From NCBI GenBank assembly GCA_015863215.1, contig JACBXN010000005.1:1-55718 (forward strand): a DNA stretch of 55,718 nucleotides, written 5' to 3'. A model generated the notes under the pieces. The model saw only the letters and a program-made list of their open reading frames with translations, was not told the origin of the DNA and did no database searches. Made by a program: the position numbers and the translations under genes. The stretch is from Aerococcaceae bacterium DSM 111176 (GTDB lineage: Bacteria; Bacillota; Bacilli; Lactobacillales; Aerococcaceae). Below, piece by piece: positions 24,889-34,220 of the stretch (positions are counted from its first letter, which is position 1; every line of letters begins with the position of its first letter).

Positions 24889-26370
24889 CTATTTATATTT
24901 TACTTGATAATCATAAAAGATTCCGACACATTGTAACACAACAATCGGCGTTAAGGAAACAATAGCGATTACTCCAAATCCATCAGTTATAACATTCGCT
25001 GTTGGAACATAGTTAGCAACACCTTGAGTAAAGGGTAAAATAAATGTCGCTGTCATAGTTCCGGCCGCGACGCCTCCAGAGTCAAATGCAATACCGACAA
25101 AGAGGTCTGATGCAATATATTGTAGAACTAAAGCTAATGCTACCAATGGCAAGATAATATGCCAAATAGCTAGTCCTGGAATCATTACTCTTAATAATGA
25201 GAATACAACCGATAAACCAACGCCGATTGAAAGACTAATGGTGACTAATCCTTGTGGTATCATGCCCGAAGTAGCATCTAGAATTTGATCATTTAAAACG
25301 TGAACGGATGGTTCAGCTAAAATACTCACCATTCCTACAATTCCACCAATTAATAAAATAATCCAATTCGAGTAGTTTTCAGCTAAAACATAACCCATCT
25401 CAGTAGCTACACCTAAGAATCCTTGGTTCACTCCTGTTAGGAATAATGATAACCCCACAAGAATTAACCCTACTCCAAATAGCATACTCTTAAACAGATT
25501 TTTAGAAACGCGCAATTCTTTGAGTCCTACTAAAATTAAAAAGACAATGACTAATGGACCGATCGCGATAAATGAATCAATGATTGAAGAACCTAATTCT
25601 CGAATAAAATCCATCAGGATATTTGTATTGTCTGTATAAATTGCTGCTGGCCCAACTTCTGAAGATAGGGAATCTACCCCAGCAATAACACCGTATAATA
25701 TAACCGCAAAAATTGCACCTGTAGATACAATTCCCAGTAAACCAAAACTATCAGAGTTATCGTCCTCTGATCTATATGATTGTGACGCTGCTCCTGCACC
25801 AAATGCTAGGATAAAAGGCACAGTTATTGACCCAGTAGTTGATCCAGACGCATCAAAAGCAATGGCAATAAATTCTGATGTTGAAAACAAACACAGTATT
25901 CCAATCGCTATATAAATTATAGTAAAGCTATGCCTTAAATTTAAATCTTTCACGATACGGTAGACACCAAATGATAGTAGTGCCCCCACTCCAACCGATA
26001 CGGCCATTACAAAAATCTGTTGAACTATTGCTCCTTGTGTCATCGTATCTACTTGAATACCCAATATTGTTAAATCTGGTTCAGCCACACTTGATATGAA
26101 TCCTAACGCGAATACCCCTAAGAGTGCTATCCACATCTTCTTATTACCAATTAAGTAGTGACTGAATAAATCTCCCATTCTCTCGATACTCAAATCCACA
26201 CCTGTTAAGAATAAAGGTAATCCTATTAATAGGAAAATCACTCCAATAATAAAGCGAACTACCGCCATCCATGCTAATGGTTGAAGGATTATTTGTATTA
26301 GCAAAATTACAGCAACCATCGGTAATATAGATGTTGCTGTTTCTTTAAAACTATCTATTAATCGACTCAG
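24889..26370 (-). CDS. DUF1538 membrane protein, duplicated; apparent CTG start
   Basis: About 493 residues and about twelve membrane helices with a clear internal duplication. LIGLPLFLTGVDLS is matched by LVGLSLFLTGVNQG; SVAEPDLTILG by ILAEPSVHVLN; IAFDASGSTTGSITVPFILAFG by a second copy IAFDSGGVAAG...FILPF. The paired AEP and FDxxG motifs suggest a two-fold transporter pore. The first ATG in frame is at 26319, but family members normally start about 17 residues earlier with an amphipathic helix, here SRLIDSFKETATSILP. That helix is in frame without any ATG, GTG or TTG; CTG at 26370 has GGGGGGA 5 bases upstream and is my choice. The annotated start is therefore uncertain. PII-like genes follow at once. 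Confidence 0.72.
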   Translation of the reverse strand: MSRLIDSFKETATSILPMVAVILLIQIILQPLAWMAVVRFIIGVIFLLIGLPLFLTGVDLSIERMGDLFSHYLIGNKKMWIALLGVFALGFISSVAEPDLTILGIQVDTMTQGAIVQQIFVMAVSVGVGALLSFGVYRIVKDLNLRHSFTIIYIAIGILCLFSTSEFIAIAFDASGSTTGSITVPFILAFGAGAASQSYRSEDDNSDSFGLLGIVSTGAIFAVILYGVIAGVDSLSSEVGPAAIYTDNTNILMDFIRELGSSIIDSFIAIGPLVIVFLILVGLKELRVSKNLFKSMLFGVGLILVGLSLFLTGVNQGFLGVATEMGYVLAENYSNWIILLIGGIVGMVSILAEPSVHVLNDQILDATSGMIPQGLVTISLSIGVGLSVVFSLLRVMIPGLAIWHIILPLVALALVLQYIASDLFVGIAFDSGGVAAGTMTATFILPFTQGVANYVPTANVITDGFGVIAIVSLTPIVVLQCVGIFYDYQVKYK

Positions 26371-26556
26371 AAAAATCCCCCCGAACTATTTTTTATATAT
26401 AATCATTTTATCATAATTACGCCTTCGACTCTTGTTAGACGATTAAAGTTTCTTCAACAAAAGATTGTAACCGCATTCATAAATAAGTATATTTTAGTTA
26501 GTGAAAAGAGTAACAAGTCGAGTTGTGGCATTTCATTTTAAGAAAGGAATCATACC

Positions 26557-27492
26557 ATGGATGCTATGAAACAAACTGACAGTATTGTCGTCATTGATGA
26601 TGTGAGTAAATTTTATGGATCGAAGAAAGCACTTGATCAGGTTTCTTTTACACTGGAGAAAGGAAGAATTTATGGCTTTGTTGGTGAAAATGGCGCAGGG
26701 AAAACAACATTAATTCGGCTACTTGCGGGTCTCGGTGAACCAACTACCGGTACAATCTCACTCTTTGGTCAACCACTCAGTGAAAAAACGGCAGATTTAC
26801 GAAAAAAGATTGGCTTTATGGTAGAACGCCCTATTTTTCATGACGACCTCACTGCTAGGGAGAATTTAAAGCTACAAATATTTCTAGGTGGTGTCTCTGA
26901 TTATAGTAATATCAATCACCTTTTAGATCTTGTTGGACTAAAAGACATTGAAGATCGTCCGGTAAAGGACTTCTCACTCGGAATGAAGCAGCGAGTTGGT
27001 ATCGCAATGGCATTAGTGAATAATCCTGAACTTTTGATTTTAGATGAACCTGTCAATGGACTAGATCCTGTTGGTATGGTGGAAGTGAGGAATATTTTAA
27101 AAAATCTCAACCAACAAGAAGGGATTACTATCTTTCTATCGAGTCATATCTTATCCGAGTTATTTCAATTAGCGACAGATTATATCATTATTCATCATGG
27201 TCAACTCATTAAAACAATGACATTGGAAGAATTAATTCATATTAATGCCAAAGGTATTTGGGTGGAGGTAGATGAAATAGAGAGGCTGAGGGAACAAATT
27301 TTGATTGTTTCCCCTACTGCTGAAATTATCTTTGACGGTACCAATGCTGTCAAAATTACAAAGTCAAACTTAACGACACGTCAAGTAGCCAAAATCGGTT
27401 TGGAATCAAATATATTAATTACTGGACTAACAGAAGTTGGTGAAAGTTTAGAAGATTACTATTTGAAGTTGTTAGGAGGTAGTTATGAATAA
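26557..27492 (+). CDS. ABC transporter ATPase, bacitracin-transport (BcrA) type
   Basis: 311 residues. Walker A GENGAGKTT (about 47-55), signature FSLGMKQR (about 139-146) and Walker B LLILDEPVNGLD (about 160-171) are intact. The C-terminal 80 residues after the SSHILSEL switch are typical of BcrA/CcmA-like ATPases paired with ABC-2 permeases. The next gene overlaps by 8 bases and codes for such a permease. These systems usually expel antimicrobial peptides or lipids. AAGGA site 8 bases upstream of the ATG. No BceRS-type two-component system is near. Confidence 0.88.
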   Translation: MDAMKQTDSIVVIDDVSKFYGSKKALDQVSFTLEKGRIYGFVGENGAGKTTLIRLLAGLGEPTTGTISLFGQPLSEKTADLRKKIGFMVERPIFHDDLTARENLKLQIFLGGVSDYSNINHLLDLVGLKDIEDRPVKDFSLGMKQRVGIAMALVNNPELLILDEPVNGLDPVGMVEVRNILKNLNQQEGITIFLSSHILSELFQLATDYIIIHHGQLIKTMTLEELIHINAKGIWVEVDEIERLREQILIVSPTAEIIFDGTNAVKITKSNLTTRQVAKIGLESNILITGLTEVGESLEDYYLKLLGGSYE

Positions 27493-28219
27493 GATTCTAA
27501 GTTATGAATTAAAAAGTCTATTTCTGGGTAAGATGAAGTTTAGATTACTCATTGGTATTTTACTCCTCGCATTGATCTATTTAATAATGGCTCTTTCCGG
27601 TGATATTCCTAACGGAATCACCGCTCTTGGAGAATGTTTATCATTTACTTCATCAATCATGGTTTTCATCACACCTATCTTTGCTGGCCAATTTCTCGCT
27701 CAAAGTTTTGAAAACCGTATGATACAAAATGGTATTATGGCTGGTCAAAGAAGGTCTAGCATTGTAATCGGAAAGTCTCTCTATTTCTTCTTTTTATCCA
27801 TGTTGTTTTTGTTAATGCCGACAATCATCGATGCTTTGATTATAACTATTTTCAAAGGTTGGAATAATTCAGGACTTTCTATTGATACTGAGACTCTGTT
27901 GATTCAAGCTTTACTATTTATATTACTTATCTCCGCCACTTATATGGTTAATGTTCCGATTGCATTTTATTTCAAAAAGACAGGACCGACTATCGGATTC
28001 GGTCTCTTAATTTCTATCTTACTGTATTCCTTCACCCAAGAATTAGTTCAAAGGGAATCGCTGCACTCCTTGATTAAATGGTTCCCATTAGGTAACAGTT
28101 ATTTTGTCTTTACCGAAACTGGAGGAAAATTAGTTAATTCATTTGTTGTTATCATACTCTGGACAAGTATCTGTATTTTAGTAACCTGGATGATTTTCCG
28201 AAAAGATGAGTTGAAATAG
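27485..28219 (+). CDS. ABC-2 type permease, partner of the BcrA-like ATPase
   Basis: 244 residues with six predicted membrane helices (about 18-38, 55-75, 98-120, 145-165, 170-190, 215-235), the standard size for a BcrB-type permease. The 8-base overlap with the ATPase gene, with the AGGAGG site inside the ATPase's last codons, points to translational coupling. Two permease and two ATPase subunits should form the exporter. A terminator at 28226-28267 closes the pair. Confidence 0.85.
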   Translation: MNKILSYELKSLFLGKMKFRLLIGILLLALIYLIMALSGDIPNGITALGECLSFTSSIMVFITPIFAGQFLAQSFENRMIQNGIMAGQRRSSIVIGKSLYFFFLSMLFLLMPTIIDALIITIFKGWNNSGLSIDTETLLIQALLFILLISATYMVNVPIAFYFKKTGPTIGFGLLISILLYSFTQELVQRESLHSLIKWFPLGNSYFVFTETGGKLVNSFVVIILWTSICILVTWMIFRKDELK

Positions 28220-28225
28220 TAAATT

Positions 28226-28267
28226 AAATAGGGTTCGATCTTTACTATGAAAGATTGATCCCTATTT
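28226..28267. terminator. Bidirectional terminator between convergent genes
   Basis: AAATAGGG (28226-28233) pairs with CCCTATTT (28260-28267) and the stem continues through GATCTTT and AAAGATT. It ends the Bcr-type operon and, read from the other side, the serine hydrolase gene. Confidence 0.85.
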
Positions 28268-28282
28268 CTTTTGTTTTTGAAG

Positions 28283-29389
28283 TTATTCTAATTGCTTTAA
28301 TTCCATCAACAACTGAGGTCCCATTACAGTTGCAGGCACTTGCCTATTTTGGCCTATCGGCAAATTCGATAATATAACCACACCGATTTGGGCTTCTTTA
28401 TCAAATCCAATATAACTATTATAATTATCAGTCGCTCCATTATGCCAAATGATATTATTATGCGTATCCAACATCCAAGTCATACCAATACCATCAATAT
28501 ACAGATTAAATTCTTCTTGCTGAGAACCGGCAACATCCGCTAATTGTTGATGGGTGAAAGCTAATTCACTTTCTTTATCAGACATATTTATTGAAAGATA
28601 GATTAACATATCTTCGATATTGGATACAATTGCACCTGCAGGTAAATACGCAGCATTATCTTCCCACTCCCAATAATTTGTTAAATCCCCTTGATTATTA
28701 CCTGATATCCAAGTATTTTTCATCCCTGATTCTTGAGCAATATATGTTTGTATGAGTGATGTATAATCTTCTTGATAAATTTCCTCTAATACTAATCCTA
28801 AAACAGAAATTCCAAAATTTGAATAATTAAACTGTCCTATATCTTCATTATTCAAATTCACTTCCTCGATGCGTTTGATTAATTGATCCTTAGAAACTCC
28901 ACCTAGCATATTTTGTCCCTGCAAATAGCGTGGTATCATCGTATCCCATTCAAAATAATAAGCCTTGTATCCTGAAGTATGTGTGAGCAATGCTTCGATA
29001 TTTGGATATGAACTATCTTGACGTGATTTGAGTGGAAGGTAAACATCAATCGTATCATTCAAATTTATAGCATTCTCGACAATTGCTTTAGCAACTAGAG
29101 CCGCTGTCATTGTTTTTGTAATTGATCCTACTTCATAATCATACACAGTCTGAGCCCTGTTTTGACCATATACTCGCCATGATGATTCCTCTCCATTGAT
29201 AAAACCAACGGTTATCAGGGCGTCGGAATTATTTTCTATACTTGATTCAACCATTTGATCAAATGATAAGATCCATAGTTTCCTTGTCTCCCATGCTGTA
29301 AATTGATGGTATCCAAAAAAGCAAATACCAAATATCCCTATCATTATTAAAAAGTATTTTCCAAATCTTCTTTTCCTTTTTTTAACCAT
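28283..29389 (-). CDS. Membrane-anchored serine hydrolase, beta-lactamase class C-like
   Basis: 368 residues. An N-terminal membrane helix (about 11-28) is followed by a penicillin-binding-protein-like fold with SITK (SxxK, about 89-92) and YSN (about 193-195). The third motif is probably HNG in IIWHNGATDN, the HxG of this family. Such proteins act as esterases, D-aminopeptidases or wall-related hydrolases outside the membrane. It lies 78 bases downstream of the ABC ATPase gene, with a strong hairpin in between, and may be the last gene of the FtsX-ABC unit. GGGGG-type ribosome binding site. Confidence 0.82.
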   Translation of the reverse strand: MVKKRKRRFGKYFLIMIGIFGICFFGYHQFTAWETRKLWILSFDQMVESSIENNSDALITVGFINGEESSWRVYGQNRAQTVYDYEVGSITKTMTAALVAKAIVENAINLNDTIDVYLPLKSRQDSSYPNIEALLTHTSGYKAYYFEWDTMIPRYLQGQNMLGGVSKDQLIKRIEEVNLNNEDIGQFNYSNFGISVLGLVLEEIYQEDYTSLIQTYIAQESGMKNTWISGNNQGDLTNYWEWEDNAAYLPAGAIVSNIEDMLIYLSINMSDKESELAFTHQQLADVAGSQQEEFNLYIDGIGMTWMLDTHNNIIWHNGATDNYNSYIGFDKEAQIGVVILSNLPIGQNRQVPATVMGPQLLMELKQLE

Positions 29390-29413
29390 TTTGGAACCCC
29401 CTCTCTAAAGGAA

Positions 29414-29450
29414 TACCGCAACAAAACTATCTCTTTAGTTTGTTGCGGTA
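29414..29450 (-). other. Intercistronic hairpin without T run
   Basis: TACCGCAACAAAACTA (29414-29429) pairs with the arm at 29436-29450 with one bulge, a stem of about 15 bp. Neither strand shows a proper T run after it, so it looks more like a processing or stability element between the ABC ATPase and hydrolase genes, or a weak terminator. Confidence 0.55.
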
Positions 29451-29467
29451 AAATTAGATACTTCGAT

Positions 29468-30220
29468 TTAAAACCCTAGATTTTCTAACCAGTCATAAAT
29501 TTGCTTTTCACGGTTTACTCTTTGAACTTCAGCTGAATTATAGTTTCCCAAGTTTAATTCAGCATGAATTTGCCCATCGACTAAATATACAATCCGACTC
29601 GCACGTGCAGCCACATTTGGATCATGTGTCACGATGACAACCGTTGTTCCATCTTCATTGATTTGATTAAATATATCCATTATTTCTGTCGTTGCTTGTT
29701 GATTTAAAGCCCCTGTTGGCTCATCGCCAAATAATAAGGTTGGTTGATTGATCAACGCACGGCAAATGGCCGCTCTTTGTAATTGTCCCCCAGAAACTTG
29801 CTTAATATCATTTCCACCAACTTGTCTAATACCTGTCATATTGAGTAAATTATCCGTATGTTCATTCACCTCTTCCACAGATAAAATACCTGCCTTTAAA
29901 CCAGGTAAGCTAATATTATCGCGGATGGATAAGTTTTTAAGCAAATAAGAATGTTGGAAGATGAATCCCATATTTTTTAAGCGAATTTGACTCATTTCTT
30001 GATCATTTAAAATAGTCAAATTCTCGTCACGAAATTTAACTTGCCCACTATCAGGTTGATCCATGCCACTTATATTATATAAAAGGGTTGATTTACCTGA
30101 GCCAGATGGTCCCATAATAGCCAAAAACTCACCTTGATTAATCTGCAAATCAACGTCATTCAGTATAGTTTGATTGTTATATGATTTAGTAAGTTTTACT
30201 GCCTCTAATATATTGTTCAT
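29468..30220 (-). CDS. ABC transporter ATPase, LolD/MacB type
   Basis: 250 residues. Walker A GPSGSGKST (about 37-45), signature VSGGQ (about 143-147) and Walker B LLFGDEPTGALN (about 161-172) are complete; the DEPTGAL wording is typical of the LolD/MacB/BceA branch. It lies 11 bases downstream of the FtsX-type permease gene and should power it. As that permease is split by a stop codon, the whole system may be inactive in this strain. AGGAGG site 6 bases before the ATG. Confidence 0.88.
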   Translation of the reverse strand: MNNILEAVKLTKSYNNQTILNDVDLQINQGEFLAIMGPSGSGKSTLLYNISGMDQPDSGQVKFRDENLTILNDQEMSQIRLKNMGFIFQHSYLLKNLSIRDNISLPGLKAGILSVEEVNEHTDNLLNMTGIRQVGGNDIKQVSGGQLQRAAICRALINQPTLLFGDEPTGALNQQATTEIMDIFNQINEDGTTVVIVTHDPNVAARASRIVYLVDGQIHAELNLGNYNSAEVQRVNREKQIYDWLENLGF

Positions 30221-30231
30221 AGTTAAACCTC

Positions 30232-32568
30232 CTATTCATTAATAATATCCACGATTTTATATTGATTAATTTTGCTTGAAACAATGTATGTAGTAAGACC
30301 AACAGTGATTAACATAATAAGAGGTACCACACAAAATACTATTAGTGGGTTCATTATCAGATCAACTTCTTTAATACCTAGACCCAGCATGCTGAGTACT
30401 AGATTGATAATAAAATTGCTTGACAATAAGGTTAAAATTAACCCCAACACAATACCACCAACTGTCACTATCGAGGATTTTTGTATGTATTGTTTTTTTA
30501 CATCGAGATTAGTAAAACCAATTGCCTTTAAGGTTGCGATACTCGCGCGGTCTCTTGCTAAACGCAATTGTAAGAATAGAACGGTAATTAAAATAGCCAT
30601 AAATAACCCCACTCCAACAATCAGGAATACTAAACCTTGAATTTGTTGGGTGACACTTCCTAATGTTTGATCTAGAAACTCTGCCATTGGAGCCACATTA
30701 ACACCTTGCCCAACTTGTCCTGCCAGTTGTTCAGCGACTAATTTAGGATCAGCATCATCCCTTAAGGCAAGTGACATCGTGTATTTATTACTCTTTAATT
30801 CTGGAAAAGGATGACTGGTTTTTGCCGTATAGCCACCACTTGTTACATCTTGATAGATACCTGAAAGGATCAACTCTTCAGAATCAAAAGCAATGGTATC
30901 TCCTATTTCTTTTCCTAAGCGTTCAGCATTCATAAAAGAAAGTGAAATTTCATTATTCTCATCCGGTGCTTGTCCTTCAATATATTGCAAACTTCTTCCA
31001 GCATTTTCACCGATATCTATATGAACATTGACTCTTTCATCATTAAGAGTCCTTGTGGTTGCACTAACGCCACGATAACTTTGATACCTTTCAATTTGTG
31101 GATTGGTATCTAATAAAGGTATCAACGCTTGATAATTACTCTCAAGCTGTTCATTATTTTCAATCTCGATTAAAATATCTTCAACATCACTCCCCATATA
31201 AGTAGCGAAACCAGGATCTTGGAAGGTAGTTAAAAGATTTAGCGGGAATACTATCATTAAAATCGCTAATAAAACAACCCCTGATACAATGGCCCATTCT
31301 TTAAATTGAAAGAATACCTCCCAACTACTCATACGCCAATTCAATGAGCCGAATTTCATTCTACTCAAACCATCCCGTGATAAACGCTTTTTGGTACTCC
31401 TAGAAAAGCCTTTGCCACTTACCAAAGCATCTACAACACTTAGTTGATCAATTTTTCGTAAAATTCTCCGGCAGAATAGCATAATCAATCCGTAGATTAG
31501 TACTGCAATAACTCCACCTAGAATTAAAGCAAAGCCCGTTAAACTCGTCTCGCCGAAAGTAGTATTAATTCGTTCTGTAAAAGGATCGCTAAGGAAGATT
31601 GAGAGAAGAAAGCCGATTATCACAGCAATCAGTGCTAGAAAACGATATTTACTGAGATAAATTTGACGAATATCTAAATTGCTAAAGCCAATTGCTTTCA
31701 AAACACCAATTTCTTTAATATCTTCCTCTAAGGCAACCGCAATTGTGAAACGAAGACAAATGAAAGCAATAAAAATTAAAATAATACTCACAGTTAACAG
31801 GAGGAAAACAGTCGTTAAATCAGTGAAGGCACTAAGGAGGAACATCATTGTATAAGTGACAGCTTGACCATTTTGAGGTAAATTAGCATCTTCGTAGAGC
31901 GTTTGGAAACTACTTGCCGTATCTGAATCAGAGAAATAGACTTCAATCAAATGTTCATATTCACCCATCTGACCAGCTAACTGTTGATAATCTGTATCAC
32001 TTAATAAAATTCGCGTAGAGGAAGCAAGTGTAGAGTTCATTTGAGCATCAAGAACGAAATCCGTTAACATAAATTCAGCTGTTACATCTTCGTCACGTAT
32101 TGTTACTTTATCACCGATTTCTAACTGATATGGTTATTTTAAAATAATCGGCATCGCAATTTCACCCGGTAGTAATTCAATGGTTTCATGATGAGCGTCT
32201 AACAACAAATCTTTACCAGGAGATTGCGTAACTAAACCGATATCTAATTGGTTGTCTGCTAAATTAAACGAATCATTTTCTTTAGTAATAGTAATATTTT
32301 CGCCATATACATTTATCATCGTTACAGTTTGCCAATCAGTCACTTCTGCTTGATCAGCCATAAATGCGTCAATTTCAACCTGATTAATATCTCCCTTATG
32401 CATTTGTAAAAAATGCGGTGGCTCTGCTGTCTCATAGAGCCGATTAACGGATGTGATTGTTTGAACTGCCATAATAACCGATAGAACTGCTAATATAGTG
32501 GATAACGTCATAAAAAGAAACAACGTTAAATTGATCATTTTATTTCGCTTAAGATCATTTTTTATCAT
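30232..32568 (-). pseudogene. FtsX-type ABC permease split by one in-frame TAA
   Basis: A single reading frame of about 778 codons is interrupted once, by TAA at 32136-32134, between MPIILK and PYQLEIGDKVTI. The next 21 codons stay in frame up to the ATG at 32070, and no other damage is visible. The intact protein would be a large FtsX/BceB-like permease: an N-terminal helix (about 15-40), an extracytoplasmic domain, FtsX-type core with EEDIKEIGVLKAIGFSNLDI, a second core with DRASIATLKAIGFTNLDV, and about ten helices. I start at the ATG at 32568 (GGAG 9 bases upstream). The ATG at 32070 has no good ribosome binding site. Sequencing error remains possible. Confidence 0.85.
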
Positions 32569-32768
32569 ATTCCATTCCATATCTCCACCTCCATTATTTG
32601 AAAACCCTTACATATCCATTCATCTTCATTATACTTGTATTTTAATTCACAAACAATAGGACCAAAGACTTGTTTAACAAAGAATCTTCGAAAGTTATCT
32701 TATTGATTCCATTTCCTAAATATTTGATTATACTTAGAGTAAATAGATAAATTAAAAAAGGATGTGCA

Positions 32769-33743
32769 ATGATGAAAGCAGTCTTGCTCCAACGATACGG
32801 CTCAAGTGATGATCTCATTTATACTGATATACCAATGCCTACTCCAAAATCAGACGAAGCTTTAGTTCGTTTAATGTATACATCAATTAATGCTGCTGAT
32901 TTAGATTATGTCAATGGTCACCCTTTAGTAAGATTCACTGGACTTCGAAAACCAGGCTACCCGATTCTTGGTTCCGATTTAGTTGGCGTAGTTGAAGAAA
33001 TTGGATCGGACGTTACTCAGGTCCAAGTTGGGGACATCGTATGGGCAGATACTTCAAATCCTTTAAGGTACGGTACTTTTGCTGAATACACGGCGTTACC
33101 AGCTATTAGTCTACAGAAAATTTCAAAAGATATTGATTTAAAACAAGCAGCATGCTTGCCGAGTGCAGGCGTTGTTGCGCTCCAAAATATTCAATTAAAG
33201 CACCCTGCTAAAGCTGGAGATACAGCTTTAGTTAATGGAGCTGGTGGGGGTATCGGAAATATTATTGTCCAATTATTACACCAAGCAGGCGTTGAAGTCA
33301 CCGCTGTTGATAAACAAATCAAACATGATATGTTAAAGGAAATTGGAGCTACTCATACGATTGATTATGAAACAACTGATTATCTCAAATCTGGAAAACA
33401 ATACGATTTTGTCTATGACCTCGTTTGTTATCGTCCTTTATCTGAAGCAACTTCTATCCTGAAAAAGGACGGACAATTTATTATGCTCGGTGGTTCAACC
33501 GCTAACATTTTGCGCGTCCTAACAACTGCACCATTCTTATCAAAGAAATTTCAAAAGAAAATTATTCTTGGCGCCTACCGTACAAATGATCATGACGACT
33601 TAGCTCAAATGCACCAATTATTACTCGATAAAACGATTCAACCTGTCATTGACCGCATCATCCCCCTTGAAGAAACGATTGAAGGAATTAAAGCATTGGA
33701 AACAGGAAATGTGTTAGGGAAGATTGTCATTCAATTTGAATAA
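32769..33743 (+). CDS. Medium-chain NAD(P)-dependent alcohol dehydrogenase / quinone reductase-like
   Basis: 324 residues of the MDR superfamily. The N-terminal GroES-like fold (about 1-130) is followed by a Rossmann domain with NGAGGGIGNIIVQLL (about 155-169). The structural and catalytic zinc cysteines of true alcohol dehydrogenases are absent, so it fits the zinc-free quinone oxidoreductase or enone reductase group. Substrate unknown. Both ATGs at 32769 and 32772 are usable with AAGGA upstream. It diverges from the FtsX-type unit. Confidence 0.85.
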   Translation: MMKAVLLQRYGSSDDLIYTDIPMPTPKSDEALVRLMYTSINAADLDYVNGHPLVRFTGLRKPGYPILGSDLVGVVEEIGSDVTQVQVGDIVWADTSNPLRYGTFAEYTALPAISLQKISKDIDLKQAACLPSAGVVALQNIQLKHPAKAGDTALVNGAGGGIGNIIVQLLHQAGVEVTAVDKQIKHDMLKEIGATHTIDYETTDYLKSGKQYDFVYDLVCYRPLSEATSILKKDGQFIMLGGSTANILRVLTTAPFLSKKFQKKIILGAYRTNDHDDLAQMHQLLLDKTIQPVIDRIIPLEETIEGIKALETGNVLGKIVIQFE

Positions 33744-33830
33744 ATTAAACACTAAATGAAGTTATCATTTGTAATGATAAATTCAGATTGGTATATTTAA
33801 AATGAAAATACCCATATTGGAGGGATAAAA

Positions 33831-34139
33831 ATGGAAAGATTTAGTGTCAATGGAAGTCTAACTGCCGCTCCCGGAAAACGAGATGAGTTACTGCAATATT
33901 TATTAGAAGCTGCCCAAGAAATGGAACAAGTAGAAAATTGTTATATTTACAGTGTCGGTATTGATCCAGAAGATGATGCAAAGGTTTATGTTTATGAAGT
34001 ATGGGAAGACCAAGATGCTCATCAAGCTTCCTTGACGTTAGATGTTTTCAGAAACCTCATCGAAAAAGCTAAACCAATTATTGCTGGAATGGATGACTAT
34101 CCTAACTTAATCATTAAAGGTGGTAAAGGGATTAAATAA
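33831..34139 (+). CDS. ABM-domain monooxygenase-like protein
   Basis: 102 residues, the size of a single antibiotic biosynthesis monooxygenase (ABM) domain. The pattern GSLTAAPGKRDELLQYLLEAA ... CYIYSVGIDPED ... VYVYEVWEDQDAHQAS is that of the YgiN-like proteins, which oxidise quinols or merely bind aromatic molecules as ferredoxin-fold dimers. It sits 87 bases after the MDR reductase gene on the same strand, and both could act on quinones. GGAGG site 6 bases upstream. Confidence 0.85.
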   Translation: MERFSVNGSLTAAPGKRDELLQYLLEAAQEMEQVENCYIYSVGIDPEDDAKVYVYEVWEDQDAHQASLTLDVFRNLIEKAKPIIAGMDDYPNLIIKGGKGIK

Positions 34140-34141
34140 TT

Positions 34142-34188
34142 AAAAACAGTCTTTCTGCTTGAAATTTCCAAGTAAAAAGACTGTTTTT
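34142..34188. terminator. Bidirectional terminator
   Basis: AAAAACAGTC and TGCTTG pair with CAAGT and GACTGTTTTT. The outer arms are almost the same as in the hairpin at 39685-39731. It separates the ABM gene from the convergent glycan operon. Confidence 0.88.
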
Positions 34189-34220
34189 ATTTACATTTTA
34201 ATCATTTGATGAAGGTGTTT

